64,000 nt of DNA from DASUPK01 sp963736305 (GTDB taxonomy: Bacteria > Actinomycetota > Thermoleophilia > Solirubrobacterales > 70-9): assembly GCA_963736305.1 (NCBI GenBank), contig CAVTOD010000007.1, positions 248,001 to 312,000 of the forward strand, read 5' to 3'. The translations under genes were made by a program, and so were the position numbers. The notes beneath the pieces were generated by a model. The model was not told the origin of the DNA. It saw only the letters and a list, made by a program, of their open reading frames with translations, and searched no databases. Of the stretch, positions 16,522 through 23,352 are shown piece after piece. Numbering within the stretch: position 1 is the first letter of the stretch; the number at the start of each line of letters is the position of its first letter.

Positions 16522-17979
16522 GAGGCTGTCGCACAAACCTCCGTCCGGGCGGGAGCCGAGCATCCATGAATGAGCCAGAACTTCCTCCCATGCGAGCGTG
16601 ACCAGCAGCTCTTGATGCCCACCGACCTGCGCGAGTGGTTGCCTGAAGACCACCTCGCCTGGTTTGTCTTGGACGCGGTCGAAGAGCTCGACCTCGAGCC
16701 CTTCTACTCGGCCTACCGCGCCGACGGCTGGGGCCGAGCCGCCCACGACCCACCGATGATGGTGGCGCTCTGCCTCTATGCCTACGCCACCGGCGAGCGC
16801 TCGGCGAGGCGGATCGAATGCCGCTGCCAAGAGGACATCGCCTACCGGGTGATCACCGCCAACCAAGTCCCCGATCACTCGACGATCGCCCGCTTCCGGG
16901 CCCGCCACGCGGATCGGCTCGCCGATCTGTTCGGTCAGATCCTCGGGCTCTGCGCCAAGGCCGGTCTGATCTCGGTCGGCACGATCGCCCTGGACGGCAC
17001 CCGGATCCTCGCCAACGCCGCCGACTCCGCCAACCGAACCTATGAGCAGCTCGCCGCCGAGATCCTCGCCGAGGCGGCCCGCGTCGACGAGGCAGAGGAC
17101 GCCGAGTTCGGCGATGCCCGCGGCGACGAGCTGCCTCCCGAGCTCGCGGACCCCAACACCCGGCGCGCTCGCCTGAAGGAGGCAAAGCGCCGCCTCGACG
17201 AGGAGCACGCCGCCAAGGTTGAAGAGATGGCCGCCTGGGAGCGCGCTAAGGCCGAGCACACCGCTCGCACCGGCTACAAGCAGAAGGGCGCGCCGCAGAA
17301 GCCGCGGCCGATCCCGCCCAAGGAGCGGCAGCGGATCAACCTCACCGACCCCGACTCCCGGCCGGTGAAGACGGCGCACGGCTTCATCCAGGGCTACACC
17401 GCCCAGGCGGTCACGACCGAAGAGCAGGTGATCGTCGCCGCCGACGTGATCACCGGCGGGAACGAACGCCACCGGCTGGCGCCGATGGCCGAGGCCGCCG
17501 AGGCAGAGCTGCAGAAAGCCGGCATGGAGCAGCCGCCGAGCGCCGCCCTCGCGGACGCCGGCTACTGGAACGGCGATCAGATCGCGACGCTCAAGGCGAA
17601 GGGGATGAAGGTCCTGGTCCCGCCCGACGCCGACACCCGCAGAGCGCCGAGCAAGATCAGGCGGGGCGGGCGCTATGAGCAGATGCGAAGACGCCTGGCC
17701 CACCCCGAGGCCAAAGATCTCTACCGACGCCGCCAGCAGATGATCGAGCCGGTCTTCGCCCAGATCAAGAACAACCTGCGCGCCGGGCGCTTCTCGCGCC
17801 GCGGCTTAGCCAGCTGCAGGGCCGAATGGCGCCTGATCACCGCCACACACAACCTCCTGAAGCTCTACCGCAGCGGTTTGGCCCCGGCGGGGGCCTGGGC
17901 AGCGACTTGATCGACTCGCCGGCGGCTCCGCGGAGCCGTTCCCAGCCCTCGCCCCGCACAGACTTTGCGCGACACGCTC
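16522..17979 (+). mobile_element. IS1182-family element D in an SPR palindrome
   Basis: The inverted repeats are GAGGCTGTCGCACAAA (16522-16537) and TTTGCGCGACACGCTC (17964-17979). CATG is duplicated on both sides (16518-16521 and 17980-17983). The flanks join to GCTTTC-CATG-GAAAGC, an SPR-type palindrome. Size is 1458 bp. Confidence 0.85.
16570..17910 (+). CDS. IS1182-family transposase
   Basis: The 446-residue DDE protein opens with QQLLMPTDLREWLPEDHLAW and contains RVITANQVPDHSTIARFRAR. It has catalytic-site candidates TIALDGTRILANA, AALADAGYWNG and QQMIEPVFAQIKNN, as in the IS1182 group of the IS4-like superfamily. It differs from the two other IS1182 copies (about half the residues in the middle), so it is a distinct element. 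It appears intact. The ATG at 16570 is followed by SQNFLPCERDQ, the conserved start. Confidence 0.92.
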   Translation: MSQNFLPCERDQQLLMPTDLREWLPEDHLAWFVLDAVEELDLEPFYSAYRADGWGRAAHDPPMMVALCLYAYATGERSARRIECRCQEDIAYRVITANQVPDHSTIARFRARHADRLADLFGQILGLCAKAGLISVGTIALDGTRILANAADSANRTYEQLAAEILAEAARVDEAEDAEFGDARGDELPPELADPNTRRARLKEAKRRLDEEHAAKVEEMAAWERAKAEHTARTGYKQKGAPQKPRPIPPKERQRINLTDPDSRPVKTAHGFIQGYTAQAVTTEEQVIVAADVITGGNERHRLAPMAEAAEAELQKAGMEQPPSAALADAGYWNGDQIATLKAKGMKVLVPPDADTRRAPSKIRRGGRYEQMRRRLAHPEAKDLYRRRQQMIEPVFAQIKNNLRAGRFSRRGLASCRAEWRLITATHNLLKLYRSGLAPAGAWAAT

Positions 17980-18010
17980 CATGGAAAGCAGCACCTTCGG
18001 TCCGTCGCGG

Positions 18011-18016
18011 GATACT
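18011..18016 (+). promoter_or_regulatory. -10 box GATACT of an NTF2-like gene
   Basis: GATACT is followed by nine bases and the ATG at 18026. An SPR half (CATGGAAAGCAGC) lies about 20 bp upstream. Confidence 0.6.
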
Positions 18017-18025
18017 GCGTGGGCG

Positions 18026-18430
18026 ATGTCGGAGGAGACGGTCACGAACCTCAGACGCGGCTACGAGGCCTTCAACCGGGGCGACGCATCCGTGGCCATG
18101 GACCTTGCGACGCCCGATGTGGAGTGGGGCACGACAGGCACGTTTCCGGGCCTTGTAGGGGTGTACCGAGGCCTGGAGGCGATTCCGAAGTGGATGGACG
18201 CCATACGGTCGGCCTGGGAGGAGTTCGAGGTAACGCCCGATGAAGTCGTGCGCGATGAAGCGGACGTCCTCGTGGTTGCCGAGTTGGAGCGCGGACGCGG
18301 TCGTGGAAGCGGAGTCGAGGTTGAGATCCGCGTGTTCTCCGTGTACTTCTTTCGGCAGGGCAAGGTCCGAAAGCGGCAGTCTTTCACCGAGCGTGAAGCG
18401 GCCCTCGAAGCCGCCGGGCTGTCGGAGTAG
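18026..18430 (+). CDS. NTF2/SnoaL-like protein (first of a tandem)
   Basis: The 134-residue product begins MSEETVTNLRRGYEAFNRGD and ends EREAALEAAGLSE. ATPDVEWGTTGTFPGLVGVY, ELERGRGRGSGVEVEIRVFS and the C-terminal YFFRQGKVRKRQSF give the family order. The start is set by the signature and the GATACT box rather than by an upstream ATG at 17981 within the IS flank. The next homologue begins three bases after its stop, so the two are probably co-translated. The ligand is unknown. Confidence 0.8.
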   Translation: MSEETVTNLRRGYEAFNRGDASVAMDLATPDVEWGTTGTFPGLVGVYRGLEAIPKWMDAIRSAWEEFEVTPDEVVRDEADVLVVAELERGRGRGSGVEVEIRVFSVYFFRQGKVRKRQSFTEREAALEAAGLSE

Positions 18431-18433
18431 GCG

Positions 18434-18832
18434 ATGTCGGAGGCGGACGCGGAGAGAATCCGGCGGGCCTACGAGGTCTGGAATGAGTCTGGTCCAGCCG
18501 CCGTGACCGACCAGTTCTGGGCCGAAGATGCTGTGTATCGCGAGGGCCCGGGATGGCCCGACGCCGGTGTCTACAGAGGACGGGCGGCGGCGCTGGAGCG
18601 CATGCGAAGCCTGATCGAGTTGGTGGGGCCGATCGAGGTGCGCCTCGAAGAATTGATCGATGTGGGCGATGGCCGTTTTATTGCCTGCACGAGCATGGTC
18701 GGGGAGGGCGCTAACGCGCCCTACACGCAGTCCTTCGCCGTCCTGCACCGCCTGCGAGACGGCCTCATCGTCGAAGCCGACTACTACCTCGACCGCGCCC
18801 AAGCCCTCGAAGCTGCCGGGCTGTCGGAGTAG
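18434..18832 (+). CDS. NTF2/SnoaL-like protein (second of a tandem)
   Basis: The 132-residue product runs from MSEADAERIRRAYEVWNESG to YLDRAQALEAAGLSE. YREGPGWPDAGVYRGRAAAL and LEELIDVGDGRFIACTSMVG follow the family layout. Only GCG separates it from the previous stop (TAGGCGATG), and the same junction precedes the third, broken copy. This suggests tandem duplication with divergence, or cassette-like stacking. No separate promoter is seen. Confidence 0.8.
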   Translation: MSEADAERIRRAYEVWNESGPAAVTDQFWAEDAVYREGPGWPDAGVYRGRAAALERMRSLIELVGPIEVRLEELIDVGDGRFIACTSMVGEGANAPYTQSFAVLHRLRDGLIVEADYYLDRAQALEAAGLSE

Positions 18833-18835
18833 GCG

Positions 18836-19007
18836 ATGTCGCAGGAGAACGTCGAGGTAGTGCGGCGCGGGTGGGAAGGGTTCAAGGCGGGCCGAGATCG
18901 AGATTCGCAATGGGGCGCTGTGGACGATCCGGGGCGGCATGGCAGTATCCCTTCGATTCTTCTCCAAGCCCCAGGAAGCCCTCGAAGCCGCCGGGTTGTC
19001 GGAGTAG
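18836..19007 (+). pseudogene. Internally deleted NTF2-like gene (third of a tandem)
   Basis: The frame starts MSQENVEVVRRGWEGFKAG and then runs out of frame. The C-terminal part AEIEIRNGALWTIRGG ... PQEALEAAGLSE is present in another frame and ends in TAG at 19005-19007. About 60 codons of the middle are missing. An SPR type II half (CCGCTTTGGAC) follows the stop at once, where the IS1111-like element has inserted. Confidence 0.75.
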
Positions 19008-19094
19008 CCGCTTTGGACTGACATGAAGAAGGACCTCCCCGGTTGCCACGCTTGACGTGCAACCGAAAAACGGACACCAAGGAGGCCCCAACAC

Positions 19095-20135
19095 ATGTTG
19101 CACGCTGGGCTGGATCTATCTCGCAAGAGGATCGACGTCTGCCTGCTCTCCGACCAGGGCGAGCTCCTCGAGGAGCTCGCCTGCCCGCCTGACCACGACG
19201 GCCTGAGAGGCCTCGCAAGGCGGGTCGAGGCCCACGGCGAGCCAGTGGTCGGGGTGATCGAGTCGATGACCGGCGCTCGCTTCCTCCACGACACCCTCGA
19301 ATCGCTCGGCTGGGCGGTCGAGATCGCAGACGCCGCCAAGGTCAAGGGCCTGGCGCCCCTGGCCGCGAAGACCGACCGGATCGACGCCCGGGTGCTGGCG
19401 CTGCTCTCCCAGCGCGACCTGGTGCCGGCGATCTGGCTGCCCGACCCGAGGGTCAGAGAGGAACGGGAGCTCGCCCGCTTTCGCCTCCACCTGGTGAAGC
19501 ACCGCTCCCAGCTGAAGCACCGGATCCACTCGACCCTGATGAGCTTCGGGCGGCCCTGCCCGATGAGCGATCTCTTCGGGGTTGCCGGCCGCGAGCTGCT
19601 CGCCAAGCTCCAGGTGCCGGAGCCCTGGCGCGGCAACGTCCTGGCGAGCATCGAGCTGATCGACGCCCTCGAGGCCCAGATCTCTGAGATCAACGCCCGG
19701 CTTGCGGGCGGCGGCGCCGAGCACCCCTACGTTCCGAGGCTCTTGAGCGTTCCGGGGATCGGCTCGGTCTTGGCCTTCACGATCGCCGCCGAGATCGGCG
19801 AGATCTCCCGCTTCGCCACCCCGACCAAGCTCACCGGCTACACGGGCCTTTGCCCGCGGGTGGTGCAGTCGGGCGAGCGAGACCGCCGCGGCCCGCTCAC
19901 CAAGCAGGGCCCGCGCTACCTGCGCTGGGCGCTGGGCGAGGCGACCATGCACGCCCTGCGCCACCCCGCCTACGCCGAGCGCTACCAGCGAAACAAGCGC
20001 CGGCTGGGCCGCCAGCGCGGCGCCAAGGTCGCCCAGGTCGAGATCGCCCGGAAGCTGACGGTGGCGATCTGGCACATGCTCACCCGCAACGAGTCGTTCG
20101 CTCCCAAAGGCGCCGCTTTTCGTCTGGCGGCCTGA
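19095..20135 (+). CDS. IS110/IS1111-like transposase
   Basis: The 346-residue protein has the DEDD signature: LHAGLDLSRKRIDVCLLSD, VVGVIESMTGARFLHDTL, and LAAKTDRIDARVLALLS. The C-terminal domain shows LLSVPGIGSVLAFTIAAEIG and TKLTGYTGLCPRVVQSG. AAGGAGGCCCCAACAC precedes the ATG. It is only distantly related to the two larger IS110 copies in the window. Most of its non-coding sequence lies downstream of the gene, as in the IS1111 group. Confidence 0.9.
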   Translation: MLHAGLDLSRKRIDVCLLSDQGELLEELACPPDHDGLRGLARRVEAHGEPVVGVIESMTGARFLHDTLESLGWAVEIADAAKVKGLAPLAAKTDRIDARVLALLSQRDLVPAIWLPDPRVREERELARFRLHLVKHRSQLKHRIHSTLMSFGRPCPMSDLFGVAGRELLAKLQVPEPWRGNVLASIELIDALEAQISEINARLAGGGAEHPYVPRLLSVPGIGSVLAFTIAAEIGEISRFATPTKLTGYTGLCPRVVQSGERDRRGPLTKQGPRYLRWALGEATMHALRHPAYAERYQRNKRRLGRQRGAKVAQVEIARKLTVAIWHMLTRNESFAPKGAAFRLAA

Positions 20136-20290
20136 CCGCCCTTTTGGACTTGCGCCGGGAGCGAACATCCAATGACCTGGTCCTCCCCGACGAGGAGGCG
20201 ATAGAGACATGAGCACCGCTCCAAGCCCTCGAGCCGAGAGGGGGCCCTGAGCCAACCACCGATCGCTACTTGACAGACGGTCCTTCTTCA
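20136..20290 (+). ncRNA. Candidate bridge-RNA region of element G
   Basis: These 155 non-coding bp lie between the transposase stop and the right subterminal repeat, including a CCAAGCCCTCGAGCCGAGAG stretch with stem potential. IS1111-type elements place their guide RNA downstream of the transposase. Assignment is by position only. Confidence 0.35.
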
Positions 20291-20297
20291 TAGAGAC

Positions 20298-20328
20298 GAG
20301 AAGCGGCTATCCGCTTTGCATGGAAAGG
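20298..20328. repeat. SPR type II half plus type I
   Basis: GAGAAGCGG-CTAT-CCGCTTTGCATGGAAAGG is the right part of the composite whose left part is at 19008-19018. The stretch 20329-20431 shows no gene. Confidence 0.6.
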
Positions 20329-20431
20329 AGCGCTTTCGAAGTAGGGCTCGCCTCTCGCGCCAGGCAGCAGCGACCCACTGAGGTCAGTGCGCCAATCGAC
20401 CCCCGGCGTCCCGGGGGGATTGGCAACCTGT

Positions 20432-20746
20432 TTACGAACGCGAGTAAGCGGGCTCGGTTCTCGCGCGCTTGCGTCGGTTCGTGGGCTCGGCGCGCGTGGG
20501 GCGGCTCGCATGCTCTCCTCGAGGAGGCTGGGGCCCGCGAGGCTCTGCCCGCAGGCGGTACGGGAGGCGCATTGCGCCCGCCAGAAGAACGAGCATTCCC
20601 GCGGCCAGACCCACGTTCAGTACGACTATCAGTCCAATTGACAACTTGATCGCCTCCTTCCTGGTGACCTTGGATGCCCTTTGTTCGAGACGACGGTATG
20701 TGGCTCCGCCCAAAGCACCGGATAGCGCCGCGTTAAGAGTCGTCAA
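20432..20746 (-). CDS. Small single-pass membrane protein, unknown
   Basis: From a TTG at 20746 the 104-residue frame has a polar N-terminal helix (GGATYRRLEQRASKVTRKEA), one membrane segment (LSIGLIVVLNVGLAAGMLVL) and a tail rich in Arg, Pro and Glu. The frame remains open upstream to 20842. No family is recognised. Codon use is normal for the genome, and the amphipathic helix/TM layout suggests a real gene, but the start is unsure. Confidence 0.4.
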   Translation of the reverse strand: MTTLNAALSGALGGATYRRLEQRASKVTRKEAIKLSIGLIVVLNVGLAAGMLVLLAGAMRLPYRLRAEPRGPQPPRGEHASRPTRAEPTNRRKRARTEPAYSRS

Positions 20747-20817
20747 GGGATCCGAGGAGCGAGGACGGCACACGATCGCGATTCCCCGGGTACCCGCTTT
20801 GGACGAAAGCAGCGGTT

Positions 20818-21024
20818 TTGAACGACCAGCAGCGCGAGCCATGGGACCGCTACGTGGGAGCTCGTGAGCGCACCCTGGCGTCGGGCCGTCCCCACGCCAT
20901 CGGGGAGTTGATCCTCGGATTCCAGTGGGTCTGCGACCTTGAAGGCGTCGAGGCGCCGAATGAAGCGGCGATTCGCGCCGCTGTGGAGGCCCACAAGACG
21001 CCGCGCGCTAGGAAAGCCCCATGA
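20818..21024 (+). CDS. Small hypothetical protein
   Basis: A 68-residue frame from a TTG at 20818 reads MNDQQREPWDRYVGARERTL, then AIGELILGFQWVCDLEGVEA and AAIRAAVEAHK. It looks like a compact helical protein. It starts directly after an SPR type II palindrome (20793-20815) and has no ribosome binding site. It overlaps the start region of the opposite frame. I do not recognise it. Confidence 0.35.
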   Translation: MNDQQREPWDRYVGARERTLASGRPHAIGELILGFQWVCDLEGVEAPNEAAIRAAVEAHKTPRARKAP

Positions 21025-21185
21025 GGCCCGATCTCCCGTCTCCATGCCCTGCCGAACCCGCGGTCGCCAGGCGTCGAAATGGACCTTGATGTCTTCCTGG
21101 TGTGAACGTTGCGAGACGGCCTCGCCATCAAACAGCAGATGCTTCTTGCCTCGGCGGCTGCTGTATCAGGCAGCGCTTCCGCCGA

Positions 21186-21275
21186 GGTACTACAGGGGGT
21201 ACTAAACGGAGCGGAACTGAGCGAACTGAGCGAAACTCAGGTGAACTGAGCCAACCTCAGCTGACCTAGAGTCGC
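21186..21275. repeat. Right arm and iterons of segment I
   Basis: GGTACTACAGGGGGTACTA (21186-21204) is followed by ACTGAGCGA-type repeats and GAACTGAGCCAACCTCAGCT. The block is nearly identical to 29905-29985. It lies 15-100 bp left of att copy 2 and probably binds recombination proteins. The interval 21025-21185 shows no gene. Confidence 0.5.
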
Positions 21276-21289
21276 CTCCTGAGCGGGAG

Positions 21290-21332
21290 TTGTGGTCCAG
21301 GTGGTCGCCGGTTCGAGTCCGGTCGCTCACCC
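21290..21332 (+). other. Attachment-site copy 2 (3' end of tRNA-His)
   Basis: This is a 43-bp identical copy of the tRNA-His 3' end, without the 5' half of the tRNA. It separates island segments I and II. Confidence 0.75.
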
Positions 21333-21340
21333 TCAAGGAA

Positions 21341-21365
21341 GCCCCTGCTCACGCGGGGGTTTCGT
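21341..21365 (+). terminator. Duplicate of the tRNA-His terminator
   Basis: CCCC(TGCTCACG)CGGGG is followed by GTTTCGTTG, as at 7810-7834, with one base changed in the loop. Confidence 0.5.
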
Positions 21366-21395
21366 TGTTCATGGCGGACGCCCTGGCAGCGCCCG

Positions 21396-21414
21396 GGTAC
21401 TACGGGGGGTACCA
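21396..21414. repeat. Arm repeat, left side of segment II
   Basis: GGTACTACGGGGGGTACCA is the counterpart of 7865-7883 with one change. Confidence 0.5.
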
Positions 21415-21526
21415 GAAGGGGTCCCCCCATAGCTTCCCGTTGGGCCATCGTGGGTTGAAAGCTGCGCTACTCGTCCAAAGCGGCGCTTCTCTTCTACTCC
21501 CGCAGCCCGGCGGCTTCGAGGATGTC

Positions 21527-21697
21527 TCAGTACCACTTGCCCCGGGCGAAGCCTCCGAAGGCGATTAGTCCGATCAGCACGATGATCAGCCCGATCACGA
21601 GGCTCCAGAACAGCGCCACCACGATCCCGATGATGACGAGGATGCCTCCGAGGGAGATACCGCCAATGCCGCCGCCGCGACGTTCCGGTGTGGCCAT
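21527..21697 (-). CDS. Small glycine-rich membrane protein (56 aa)
   Basis: The product reads MATPERRGGGIGGISLGGIL, then a hydrophobic double segment (VIIGIVVALFWSLVIGLIIV), and ends FGGFARGKWY. AACGGAGGCAACA precedes the ATG, a strong ribosome binding site. It is probably one hairpin or one long membrane helix. Small proteins of this type are common and mostly uncharacterised in actinobacteria. An NTF2 3' end remnant (21495-21520) lies just beyond its stop. Confidence 0.7.
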   Translation of the reverse strand: MATPERRGGGIGGISLGGILVIIGIVVALFWSLVIGLIIVLIGLIAFGGFARGKWY

Positions 21698-21724
21698 TGT
21701 TGCCTCCGTTCTAGGGGATGCGGC

Positions 21725-21772
21725 GAGCGTACTCCGACAGCCCGGCGGCTTTGGCCTGCTCCACCGCGAAGT
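21725..21772 (-). pseudogene. 3' fragment of an NTF2-like gene
   Basis: On the minus strand the sequence reads RYHFAVEQAKAAGLSE and then runs past the usual stop into YARRIP. Only the C-terminal 15 residues are family-like. A similar fragment (CTCCCGCAGCCCGGCGGCTTCGAG on the plus strand, split here for length) lies at 21497-21520. Confidence 0.5.
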
Positions 21773-21804
21773 GGTACCGCCTATCGCCGATGTGGAGTGC
21801 TCTC

Positions 21805-22221
21805 CTAACCGCCCCGCTCATCAAGCCGTTCTTCAAGCCGCCGCAAGCGCTCGTTGACCTCACGAACCTCAGCGAGCACGCGGTTCTCAAGGGTCTGCAG
21901 CGTGCGCTCTTCCGGCTGTTGCTCCTCCCGGACGAAGATTGAGGCAATCGTCGCGGTCACCGTGGCGAGCAGCGCGAACCCGGTGACCATCAGCACCGCT
22001 GAGATCACCTTTCCACCCGTCGTCAGCGGCTCTGATCCGACGAACCCAACAGTCGTCATCAGAGACAGCGCCCACCAAGCTCCCTGCCAGAAGCCGTCGA
22101 TCGTGTCGCTTTCGATCGCCGCCGCGGCGCCGCCCGCGACGAGCACCACCAACCCCGCGAGCGGGATCACAAATTGGACGTGGCGGCGGCTCCAACTGAT
22201 CAATCGCATGGCATCCAACAT
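21805..22221 (-). CDS. Two-TM K+-channel-like protein with altered filter
   Basis: The protein has about 138 residues: TM1 (FVIPLAGLVVLVAGGAAAAI), a pore helix (GAWWALSLMTTVGF), TM2 (VISAVLMVTGFALLATVTAT) and a C-terminal coiled coil (TLENRVLAEVREVNERLRRL). The layout matches minimal ion-channel (Ion_trans_2) subunits. The filter reads T-V-G-F-V-G rather than T-V-G-Y-G-D, so potassium selectivity is doubtful. The start is the ATG at 22221 or 22209. Its promoter seems borrowed from an NTF2-like gene (22245-22292). Confidence 0.65.
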   Translation of the reverse strand: MLDAMRLISWSRRHVQFVIPLAGLVVLVAGGAAAAIESDTIDGFWQGAWWALSLMTTVGFVGSEPLTTGGKVISAVLMVTGFALLATVTATIASIFVREEQQPEERTLQTLENRVLAEVREVNERLRRLEERLDERGG

Positions 22222-22244
22222 GAGGCCGCGATCGGTGCTCGCAC

Positions 22245-22292
22245 GCCCCGAACGATCTCGACGTTCTCCTCCGACATCGCCCACGCAGTATC
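22245..22292 (-). pseudogene. Promoter and first 11 codons of an NTF2-like gene
   Basis: GATACT (22287-22292 on the minus strand), nine bases, then ATG (22277) and MSEENVEIVRG match the NTF2 family start exactly. The frame then leaves the family and stops after 25 codons, inside the channel gene start. It may act as a transcription start and upstream ORF for the channel gene. Confidence 0.65.
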
Positions 22293-22300
22293 CGGGAACA

Positions 22301-22316
22301 GCTGCTTTCCATGCAA
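22301..22316. repeat. SPR type I (partial)
   Basis: GCTGCTTTCCATGCAA lies just upstream of the NTF2-type promoter, in the same position as the SPR at 9360. A type II half (ACCGCTTTTCGTCCAAAGG) lies at 22423-22441. The rest of 22317-22529 shows nothing else. Confidence 0.5.
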
Positions 22317-22529
22317 GGGAGTAGTTGCTCCGCCTTCCAGGCGTTTGCCCCTATTCGCTCAGGGCTGGCGCTGCCGCCTCTGGTGTTGGAGCTCTCGGGC
22401 CACTAGGTGCTGTGCGTTAGTACCGCTTTTCGTCCAAAGGGGTAGCGACTCCGCGGGGAACGACCTAGGGTCGGGCGCTCCCGGATTCACGCGAAGGGGA
22501 GGCGCCACGGCCTGTAGGCTGGGCTTGCG

Positions 22530-22757
22530 TTGGAGCGGCCTCCCGAACAGGATCAGCGCAAGTCCCGGTGGGGGCCTCCACCCGACTCGGACCTGATCGG
22601 CATCCCCGTCGTTCTGGGCATAGTTGTTGCCCTCCTTGCCATCGCGTTGGCGTTCGTTTTCCTCCACTGGGCCGGACTGATTGTGGTCGGCGTTGTTCTG
22701 ATCGCCGCCCTCGCGATCAGCTACCGCGTCGTGACCGGTTCAGAAAGCCAGGACTAG
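22530..22757 (+). CDS. Small two-TM membrane protein, unknown
   Basis: A 75-residue frame from a TTG at 22530 begins MERPPEQDQRKSRWGPPPDS and has two membrane helices (IPVVLGIVVALLAIALAFVF and AGLIVVGVVLIAALAISYRV), ending SESQD. The charged N-terminus is cytoplasmic by the positive-inside rule. No ribosome binding site is obvious. No family is recognised. Confidence 0.5.
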   Translation: MERPPEQDQRKSRWGPPPDSDLIGIPVVLGIVVALLAIALAFVFLHWAGLIVVGVVLIAALAISYRVVTGSESQD

Positions 22758-22844
22758 GCGTTCGGCCTCAGCGGGCCAGGCGCTTCTGTGATCCCGCCGG
22801 TCCGCGCCTCCTTTCCGCGAAAGGGAGCGCCAGATCGAAGAGCG

Positions 22845-22864
22845 CTCCTTTCCATGCAAAGCGG
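22845..22864. repeat. SPR type I
   Basis: CTCCTTTCCATGCAAAGCGG matches 20311-20330 in reverse complement. The stretch 22865-23008 holds no gene, only a short AGGAGGATTCCTCC palindrome near 22932. Confidence 0.55.
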
Positions 22865-23008
22865 CACTTTCGAATCGCGCGTCTGAAACAGAAGCTGGCG
22901 TCGTCCAGCCGCCCTCTTTACGTCTGAGTCTTAGGAGGATTCCTCCCACCTGTACGGCAGGGTCACCAGGAGGGATCTCCCCCACTTAGAAGCCCAACCG
23001 GCCGCTGA

Positions 23009-23125
23009 GGGGTCCGCTATGCAGTCGCGGATCGGGTGCCCCTCGGTGCCTTGACTATCCTCGCTGGCTGGCCGGGTGAGGGGAAGACCTCGCTGGCGTG
23101 CGAGTACGCCGCATCGCTCACCCGG
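23009..23125 (+). pseudogene. Remnant of a RepA/RecA-type AAA ATPase
   Basis: The frame reads GVRYAVADRVPLGALTILAG and then WPGEGKTSLACEYAASLTR, with a complete Walker A motif (GWPGEGKTS). This is the usual start of AAA proteins used in replication of phages and integrative elements. The frame is lost after 23125, and no Walker B or later region exists. It supports a mobile origin for segment II. Confidence 0.55.
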
Positions 23126-23126
23126 G

Positions 23127-23352
23127 CCTCGGTCGGTGAGAATGGCCGCCGCACTGGGTGGGTCCCAGCAGAACATTTCAAAGCCACCTCGCCGCGCTTC
23201 ACGCCGAGGGCTTTGTCGCCCGGCGAAAGCAGGGAACCAGTTCGCTTTATCGGATCGCCGATCCCAGCGTGCTGGAGCTCTGCGACCAGGTCTGCTCAGG
23301 CATCGAGGCCCAACTGGGTGAGTTCGGTGCACTGATCAGCGGCGGCGCATGA
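23127..23352 (+). pseudogene. ArsR-type HTH regulator, frameshifted
   Basis: ALGGSQQNISK is followed one base out of frame by HLAALHAEGFVARRKQGTSS and LYRIADPSVLELCDQVCSGI, the recognition helix and wing of ArsR-family regulators. One extra C near 23189 breaks the frame, and the N-terminal helices are missing. The stop overlaps the TspO start (ATGA), so the two were once an operon. Confidence 0.6.

Larger units (their letters stand above)
19019..20297 (+). mobile_element. IS110/IS1111-like element G inside an SPR
   Basis: The left flank ends GCCGCTTTGGAC and the right flank resumes GAGAAGCGGCTATCCGC. Joined, they restore the type II/type I composite seen intact (reverse complement) at 15857-15902. 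Subterminal inverted repeats ATGAAGAAGGACC (19023-19035) and GGTCCTTCTTCAT (20279-20291) mark the ends. The exact cut is uncertain by 2-3 bp because GAC occurs at both junctions. Confidence 0.78.
7801..21331. mobile_element. Island segment I, between tRNA-His and att copy 2
   Basis: This 13.5-kb segment is bounded by att copies 1 and 2. About 200 bp to the right of each copy (7801-7980 and 21332-21515) are near-identical, including a terminator, a repeat arm and an NTF2 gene 3' end. It contains NTF2-like genes, a methyltransferase, a metallohydrolase and five insertion sequences. No integrase, excisionase or conjugation gene is visible, so it is a decayed or non-autonomous insertion. Confidence 0.6.

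Noticed and set aside
20939..21205. Frame ending RYYRGY before att copy 2 as an integrase C-terminus
   Set aside because: The upstream sequence has no tyrosine recombinase motifs (no R...HxxR...Y); the YYRGY reading is a by-product of the GGTACTAC arm repeat.
9360..22864. SPR palindromes as integron attC sites
   Set aside because: They lack the RYYYAAC/GTTRRRY core sites and no integron integrase is present. Hairpin pairs resemble REP/BIME repeats better.
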